A stretch of DNA of 64,000 bases, taken from Miscanthus floridulus. Its lineage: Eukaryota > Streptophyta > Magnoliopsida > Poales > Poaceae. Positions 57,601 through 64,000 of this stretch are shown here, piece after piece; within the stretch, counting starts at the first letter, position 1; each line of letters starts with the position of its first letter. The notes below the pieces were generated by a model. It saw only the letters and a list, made by a program, of their open reading frames with translations. It was not told the origin of the DNA and searched no databases. The DNA lies in NCBI RefSeq assembly GCF_019320115.1, contig NC_089591.1:59261702-59325701 (forward strand), read 5' to 3'. A program made the translations under genes and the position numbers.

Positions 57601-60600
57601 TCACCATATAGGGCCCTTCCCATGGTGGAGAGAGCTTGTGTTTTTTCTTCGTTGATTAGGTCCTCCGGAGTACGAGATTGCTGACTTCGAGTATCCTCCC
57701 TCTGATCTTCCTTTCGTGGTACCTGCGGAGGGTTTGTTGGTAGCGAGTGGAGTGGATGATGGTCGTCTCACAGGCCTCTTCAAGCAGGTCGACTACGTCT
57801 TGTTGAGCATCCGTGGCTCGGTCATGATCGAAAGCCTTCACTCTTGGGGCACTGTGGTCGAGGTCAGAGGGCAGCACTGCCTCAACTCCATAGGCCAGGA
57901 AGAAGGGTGTGAACCCTGTGGATTAGTTTGGGTCATTCTTAGGCTCCAGAGGATAACTAGGACCTCTACAACCCATTGCCTGATGTACTTGTTGAGTCGG
58001 TTGAAGATGCGTGACTTAAGTTCTTGGAGGACCATGCCATTGGCATGTTCGACCTAACCATTATTTCATGGATGTCCAACCGAGGCCCAGTCGATCCTGA
58101 TGTCGTATCCATCACTAAAGTCTAGGAACTTCTTTTTGGTAAAGTTAGTCCCATGGTCAGTGATGATATAGTTAGGAACGTCGAACTGGTAGATCATATC
58201 AAGGAAGAATTTGACTACGTCCTCTGAGCGGATGTTGGTAATGGGCTTGGCCTCTATACACTTGGCGAACTTGTTGACTGCTACGAGTAGGTGAGTGAAG
58301 CCGCCTGGCCCTTTTTGAGGGGCCCCACTATGTCGAGGCCCCAGACTGTGAATGATTAGGTGATGGGGATGGTTCGGAGCTCCTGTGCTGGCAAATGGGT
58401 TTGCCGAGCATAGAACTGGCATCCTTCACACCTGTGGACGACCTCCTCTACATCTCATAGCGCGGTGGGCTAGTAAAAACCTTGGCGAAAGGCTTTTTCA
58501 ACCAGTGACCTTGGGGCCACGTGATGTCCACAAATCCTGGCATGGACCTCTAGGAGGAGCTGCTTCCCCTAGGTGGTGGGGACGCACTTCATGAGCACTC
58601 CTGATGGACTTCGTTTATAGAGCTCATCACCGAGTGCGATGAAGGTCTTGGCGCGTTGAGTGATTCACTAGGCTTTAGTCCTTTCGAGGGGGAGAACCTC
58701 CTCGAGAAGGTAGGCGAGTAGCAGCGCTCGCCAGTCAGTTTGATCGAGTGCCAATACGGCAACGTTTGCGGTGACATCATCATGGAGGTTCTGGGATCAG
58801 AGCCCCCGAGCACTGTCTTGGCATTGGGGTCGAAGCCCCTGGGTGCTGGCTTGGCGTTGGGGTCGGAGCCCCCAAGCGCTAGCTGGGCATCGGGGTGTGT
58901 TTAGATTGGACCTTCTAGGATGCGGGCGGATGGCTCGTGGACGTTGTTGATGAAGACCCCGCTTGGGGATGGATCCCTCCTGGCAGCCAATTTCGCAAGA
59001 AAATTGGTGGCATAATTGTCCCTTCGAGGGACGTGATGTAGCTCGATCCCCTAGAATTTGTCCTCGAGCTTCTACACCTCTTGGCAGTATGCTACCATGA
59101 GGGGGGTTTTGCAGGACTCCTTCATGACCTGATCAACAACTAGCTCTAAGTCACCGCGAATGTAGAGTCACGTAGCACCGAGCTCAATGGCGATGCGTAG
59201 TCCGTTGATGAGGGCCTCATACTCCTTGGCGTTGTTTGAGGCTAAAAAGTGGAGGCGGATGACGTAGCGGAGCCTACTCTCGTCTAGAGAGATCACAACC
59301 ACTCCAGCCCCTGAGCTAGGCGCCATTATGGACCCGTTGAAGTACATTGTCCAGTACTCGTGGGTGACGTCTGGGGTCAGTAGCTGTACCTCTATCCATT
59401 CGACGACAAAATCCACGAGAGCCTAAGATTTAATGGTGGTTTGGGGGATGTACCTCATGTCATGGCCCATGAGTTCAAGTGCCCACTTAGAGATCTGTCC
59501 CACGGCGTCGTGGTTGCGGATGGTGAACCCGAGTGGGTATGAAGTGACGACCACGACTTCATTGTCGGTGAAGTAGTGTAGGAGCTTCTGGGTCACCATT
59601 AGCATGGCGTATAGAAGTTTCTGGACCTAGGGGTACTGGACCTTGGGGTCGGCAGTACTTCACTGATGAATTATATGGGCTACTAGACCTTAAGCTGGTG
59701 TCCCAGCTCCTCCCTTTTAACGACCAACGCGGTGCTTACCACATGGTTGCTGGCCACAAAGTAGAGGAGAAGGGGTTCTCCTCGATCAGGAGCGACAAGG
59801 ATTGGGGCTAACATCAGGGATGCTTTGAGGCTTTCTAGGGCCTACTGGGCTTCCTCAGTCCAAACGAAAGTGTTTGTCTTTTTGAGAAGCTTGTAGAGTG
59901 GCATCCCCCATTCGTTGAGCCAGGAGATGAATCAACTTAGGGCAGCCAGACAGTCGGTGAGCCTTTGCATGCCCTTGACATTGCGTATGGGACCCATGTT
60001 GGAGATGGCCATGATTTTTTTGAGGTTGTCCTCAATGCCACACTCAAACACAATGTATCCTAGCAGCTTCCCCTTTGGAACCCTAAAAACACATTTTTTA
60101 GGATTCAGCCTGATGTTGAACCTTCAGAGGTTCATGAATGTCATAGCCAAGTTTGTGATTAGGTCACAGGCTTGAGCTATTTTGACCACTATGTCATCAA
60201 CATAGACGGCGATCATTGGTCTTGGCCGCTCGATTTGGTCGAACTGATCGAGCGGGTCAATTTGGTCGGTGAAGCATTGCTGCATGCACCTCTAGTAGGT
60301 GGCGCCAGCGTTCTTCAAGCCGAATGGCATGGTTATGTAGTAGTACAAACCATATGGGGTGATGAATGAGGTTGTGAGTTGATCAGACTCTTTCATCATG
60401 ATCTGGTGATAGCCTGAGTAGGCATCTAGAAAGGAGAGGATCTCACAACCCGAGGTGGAGTCGACTATCTGGTCTATGCACGGCAAAGGAAAGTGATCCT
60501 TCAGACACGCTTTGTTGAGGCCCATATAGTCAACACACATTCTCCACTTCCCGATCTTCTTTTTAACAATAATGGGATTAACAAGCCAGTCAGAGTGGAA

Positions 60601-61900
60601 TACCTCTCTGATGAATCCGGCTGCAAGGAGTTTGGTGATTTCTTCGCCTATGGCCCTGCGCCTCTCATTGTCGAAGCGACGTAGGCACTACTTGGTGGGC
60701 TTTGAGCCTAGGATGAGGCACAGTGCATGCTCGGTGACCCCCCATGGTATGCCAGCATGTCAGAAGGCTACCATGCGAAGACATTGTGGTTGTCATGTAG
60801 GAAGTCAATGAGGTCATGTTCCTATTTGGTCGGGAGCTGTGTCCCGATCCGAACCATCTTGGTTGGGTCGGTGGGGTCAATTCCCACTGCCTTGGTTTCC
60901 TCAAGCGGTCGAAAGGCCATCGAGGAGGTTGGTTGGTTGCAGTCTAGGACTACCGGGATTGATGATTCCTTAAGCCGCAGGAGCTCAAACGAGTTGATGA
61001 CCGTAGTGGCGAGCTCGTAGTGCTCACGGTCGCACGTGATGGCATGCGAGAAGGCGCTGCTCATGATAATGACGTTGTTCGGTCCTGACATCTTTAGCTT
61101 GAGGTAGGTGTAGTTGGGGATTGCCATGAATTTGGCGTAGCATGGCTGCACCAAGATGGCATGGTAGGATCCTGGAAAGTCCACCACTTCAAAGGTGAGA
61201 ACCTCCGAGCAGAAGTTGGCTCAGCTACCGAACATGACGGGCAGGTCAATCTGCCCAAGCGAGTATGCCTACGCTCCTAAGATCACTCCGTGGAAGGGAG
61301 AGCCCGCCAAGTGGAGCTCCGATCGGGGGATGCGCATGGCATCAAGGGTGTTGACATAGAGGATGTTGAGGCCGTTGCCTCCGTCCATTAGCACCTTGGT
61401 GAGGCGCTTCTTGTGGACGATGGGATCGACGACGAGTGGGTAGCGTCTTAGTCTCATGATGTGGGAGAGATCGTCCCTCTGATCGAAGGTGATCAGAGAT
61501 TCCAACCAGCTAAGGAAGGAGGGGATGGCCGTCTTGGCGGTGCATGCTTCCCTATAGCGTACCTTGTGTTGGCACTTAGACCAGATGGCGTCGGATCCAC
61601 TGAAGATTATGATGCATTCATCGGCATCGGGGAAACCATCTCCGTCCGTGCCCACCGTGCCTCCTTTCTTGGCTGCTGCCTCTTTGCCATCCCCTTCTTT
61701 CGGCCTGCCAACTTGTTGTAGGAAATGTTTGAGGAGCTCGCAGTCCTTGTAGGGGTGTTTGACAGGGTAGGCGTGGTTGGTGCATGGGCTATCCATGAGC
61801 TTGTTGAAATGGTCAGGCAGGCCCTATTGGGGTTGCTTGCCCATGTGGTCAGTTGCGGCAACCAACATGGTGTTGTCTAGTTGGCGCCAGTCCTTTTTGT
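57601..61900 (-). pseudogene. Pol of element E (protease, RT, RNase H, integrase), decayed
   Basis: Minus strand, in order. Protease-like part: VLMDGGNGLNILYVNTLDAM near 61395-61335 (DGG at the catalytic site). A domain with AKFMAIPNYTYLKLKM and CDREHYELATTVINSFELLR near 61140-60960. RT: CVDYMGLNKACLKDHFPLPC near 60537-60480, LSFLDAYSGYHQIMMKESDQ near 60440-60380, and YVDDIVVK near 60205-60172. RNase H: YFNGSIMAPSSGAGVVVISL near 59345-59285. Integrase: CEGCQFYARQTHLPAQELR near 58430-58375, KCIEAKPITNIRSEDVVKFF near 58270-58210, and TDHGTNFTKKKFLDF near 58160-58120. RT and RNase H before integrase is the Gypsy order. Numerous stops and frameshifts (for example 61267, 60663, 59420, 58064, 57836) make it non-functional. 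Confidence 0.9.
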
Positions 61901-62842
61901 TCTTCTTGCCCCTCTGTGTGGAGGCACCCTTGTCTTGGTCTGTGCACTTGGCCTTGCCTTTGTCCCGACCTCCGTTGAAGACTGCTCTGGCCGTTTCCTC
62001 GTTGGAGGCATGGTTAGTGGCGATGTCGAGTAGGTCACGGGTGGTACGGGGCTTCAGGCATCCAAGCTTATGGATTAGGGACTCGCAGGTCGTCTTGGAG
62101 AGGAACACGCTGATGACATCCGCGTCGATGACATCAGGGAGGGAGTTGCATCATTGGGAGAACCTACAGATGTAGTCCCATAGGGACTCGCTGGGCTCCT
62201 GCTAGCAACTCTTGAGGTCCTAGGAGTTCCCAGGGCAGACATATGTCCCCTGGAAATTCTTGATGAAGACCCTCTTGAGGTCTGCCCAATTACGGATGCT
62301 GTCATGTGGGAGAATTCAAGCCATGTCTGAACATGTTCCCCCACACAGATGGGGAGATACTGAATGATGAAATAGTCATCATCCACCCCTCCGGCTCGGC
62401 AGGCGAGCCGAAAATCTTCAAGCCAAATACCAGGGTTTGTCTCCTCGATGTACTTGGTGATGTTGGTGGGCATTTGGAAGCACTGTGAGAACGGCGCTCT
62501 CTGGATACACCAATCAAAGGATGGTGGCCCTGGACCCTTAGGGCTGGGACTCCGATCGTTCGGTCGGCGACCATGCCTAGGGCATGTTTCACCGCTCCCC
62601 TCGATGGTTTGGCTGGGATCCATGTCGTCTGCTCTTGTCACCACCCGGTGGACATCATCATCATGCTGGTCTCTATGCTGGTTGCTGACGATGTTGTGAG
62701 CATCCTGGTGCAGACCGAGCCACTCATGTACCAGTGGTCGGTGGGGAGTAGGCACCAGGTCGGACCATGGCATGGCTGCCGCCCCCTGAGCCACACCTAG
62801 CGGCTGTAACGGCGAGTGGATGGAGCGATCCATCTGGTGCAT
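61600..62842 (-). pseudogene. Gag of element E, decayed
   Basis: An open minus-strand frame of 255 codons starts at 62842 (MHQMDRSIHSPL). It contains the gag core TNITKYIEETNPGIWLEDFR, ACRAGGVDDDYFIIQYLPIC and GEHVQTWLEF near 62480-62310, then loses frame. Further gag text lies at 62108-61824 (DIATNHASNEETARAVFNGG) and 61860-61640 (CTNHAYPVKHPYKDCELL). No intact CCHC knuckle was seen. Confidence 0.8.
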
Positions 62843-63926
62843 CTCTGTTCCCTTAGTGGGGAGAGAGGGCGCGTGTCAGAGTCATGATGCGAAGCTTTCC
62901 GCCTATTGAACAGTGGTGGCTTCTACTAGAACCCAGAGGTTTCGGTAGACTACCCGCTCCTAGGGTCAATGGGCTCAGGAACGCTGCGTAGAAGCATTGC
63001 CGCAGCGAACTATGGAAGATCGTTCCCCTCGTTCATGATGTCATGTTGGACCTGACGGCCATGACACCGGGCACCACCCGTCGGGCCATGCACATGGGGT
63101 GCAACGTGTTGTACCGAATGCGCCGCTGTAGGTAGCTACTGGTTCTACCGCCGTTGTCATAATTCCTTAGCGTGCGCTTGTGTAGACACGAGCCCCCCCC
63201 CCCGCATGTGGGTCCAGAGGGGTGTGAGTCTGCGTAGATTCCACAACCACCAGCGGCTGTCCCAGAGCATCTGCCATAGCGCACTCCTAGGACAGACGGT
63301 GGCAAGGTGCCACATCGTCGATGCTGGAGCCATTGCTCTCACCCTCATCATCCGAGAGTTCATCGAGAGTGGTAGGAGCGTAGCTCGCCATTCCCACGAA
63401 TTTGGATGTGAGGGGGGATGGTGCCAGCATCCTTCAGAGCCCCCGAGCATACGCATCTGGGGGGCGTGAGGCCATAGGGGAACCGAACATACGGTGTTCA
63501 TGGCGTAGGCAGTACAGTCCCTTCGGATGATCAGCGGGAGATAGTAGATAAAGAGTAAATAACAGTACGCATATTTCTTACAGCGGGGTTTGAGCAGAGA
63601 GTTTGCTTGGAACAGTGCGCAGATGACGCATCGTTGAAGTCATGCATCCTAGAGTCGATGGAGGGCACCCGTCTGATGGGTGCCGAGACAAGTGCCTCCT
63701 CATGGAGGTTTAGTACGCCAAGCCAGTCGGTGACGAAGTCTAGGCTTCTAAGGAGGAAGGCCTAGGATGGCTCGAAGACGGGTGGAACCCACATCCCAAC
63801 AGGTGGGAGCGTGGGAAACTCCAGTGAGCCGAAGTGAATCAAATCGCCAGAGCCCACCACAGCGAGGGTGGTGGAAAAGTGGGCCATCCAATGACCAAAA
63901 AGTGTTGAACGTACAGTGTCTTCCCC
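62843..63926 (-). other. 5' leader of element E
   Basis: About 1.1 kb between the PBS and the gag start. Short open frames occur on both strands, but I recognise no domain. A C10 run lies near 63191. Confidence 0.6.
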
Positions 63927-63941
63927 ACAGACGGTGCCAAC
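63927..63941 (-). other. Primer binding site of element E
   Basis: On the minus strand the LTR end ...ACTGACA is followed by GTTGGCACCGTCTGTGGGG. Relatives of the Tat lineage usually have TGGCGCCGTCTGTGGG there, so this copy differs by one base (A for G). Confidence 0.75.
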
Positions 63942-64000
63942 TGTCAGTATAGAAAGTGACCAATAAGTAAATATTTGTAGTTTTGCCATATGTTGTGATC
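63942..64000 (-). repeat. Start of the 5' LTR of element E (cut by window edge)
   Basis: TGTCAGTATAGAAAGTGACC, then AATAAGTAAATATTTGTAG and TTTTGCCATATGTTGTGATC, matches the first bases of the LTR at 54146. The rest is beyond the window. Confidence 0.9.

Larger units (their letters stand above)
54146..64000 (-). mobile_element. Ty3/Gypsy element, Tat-like (element E), antisense, right end off-window
   Basis: 3' LTR 54146-55400, polypurine tract, a long non-coding region with tandem repeats (55400-57600), then pol and gag on the minus strand (57640-62842), leader, PBS and the first 59 bases of the 5' LTR (63942-64000). The domain order, the PBS type and the large non-coding region between pol and the 3' LTR fit the Tat lineage (RIRE2-like). 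Inserted in element C. The left flank ends GCTTT; the partner duplication is off-window. Confidence 0.9.

Noticed and set aside
1..64000. tRNA, rRNA or other structured RNA genes
   Set aside because: No tRNA-like A/B boxes with a cloverleaf and no rRNA sequence were recognised on reading. The tRNA-like strings found are retrotransposon primer sites.

Overview
This is a plant nuclear window from a grass, most likely an Andropogoneae species (sorghum, sugarcane, Miscanthus or maize relative). The evidence is spliced genes with GT/AG introns and GC-rich third codon positions, Stowaway, Tourist and hAT-like MITEs, Sirevirus-type Copia elements with the PBS TGGTATCAGAGC, and a Tat-like Gypsy element. 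The species is not resolved from sequence alone.

Layout. (1) 1-4.4 kb: an antisense Ty1/Copia element (element A), broken by two in-frame TAG codons and running off the left edge. (2) 5.2-12.8 kb: a yellow stripe-like (YSL) metal-chelate transporter gene whose exon 2 is split by a complete sense Copia element (element B, 5315-10687) with a 5-bp target duplication AGGAT. Exons 3-6 remain intact. (3) 13.77-16.52 kb: an intact six-exon YSL paralogue (727 aa). (4) 16.97-18.44 kb, minus strand and convergent with it: an intact seven-exon DUF177/YceD-like gene (251 aa, probably chloroplast-targeted). (5) 18.4-23.9 kb: intergenic DNA with several MITEs. (6) 23.86-27.79 kb, minus strand: an intact two-exon UDP-glycosyltransferase resembling UGT82A1 (517 aa). 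(7) 28-41 kb: gene-poor DNA with MITEs, a 102-bp tandem array, an internally deleted hAT (TTF-type) transposase, CACTA-like termini, and an orphan GC-rich candidate first exon near 40 kb. (8) 41.3-64 kb: a nest of LTR retrotransposons. An antisense Sirevirus (element C, from 41339) is interrupted by a sense gag-only Sirevirus-like element (element D, about 47021-53211). It is interrupted again by an antisense Tat-like Gypsy element (element E, 54146 to beyond the window).

How the genes relate. The two YSL copies are a tandem duplicate pair with matching exon structure. They would move Fe/Zn/Cu-nicotianamine or phytosiderophore complexes across membranes. The DUF177 gene is expected to act in plastid large-subunit rRNA accumulation, and the UGT glycosylates an unknown small molecule. 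There is no sign that the four form a pathway.

I found no convincing new biological system. The most informative features are the retroelement-split YSL with a still-open downstream half next to an LTR promoter, the pol-less two-zinc-knuckle Sirevirus-like element, the 102-bp (34-codon) satellite, and the nested history of the right third. Exon boundaries were placed by eye from splice consensus, conserved frame and paralogue comparison. Family assignments come from remembered family features, not from a search.
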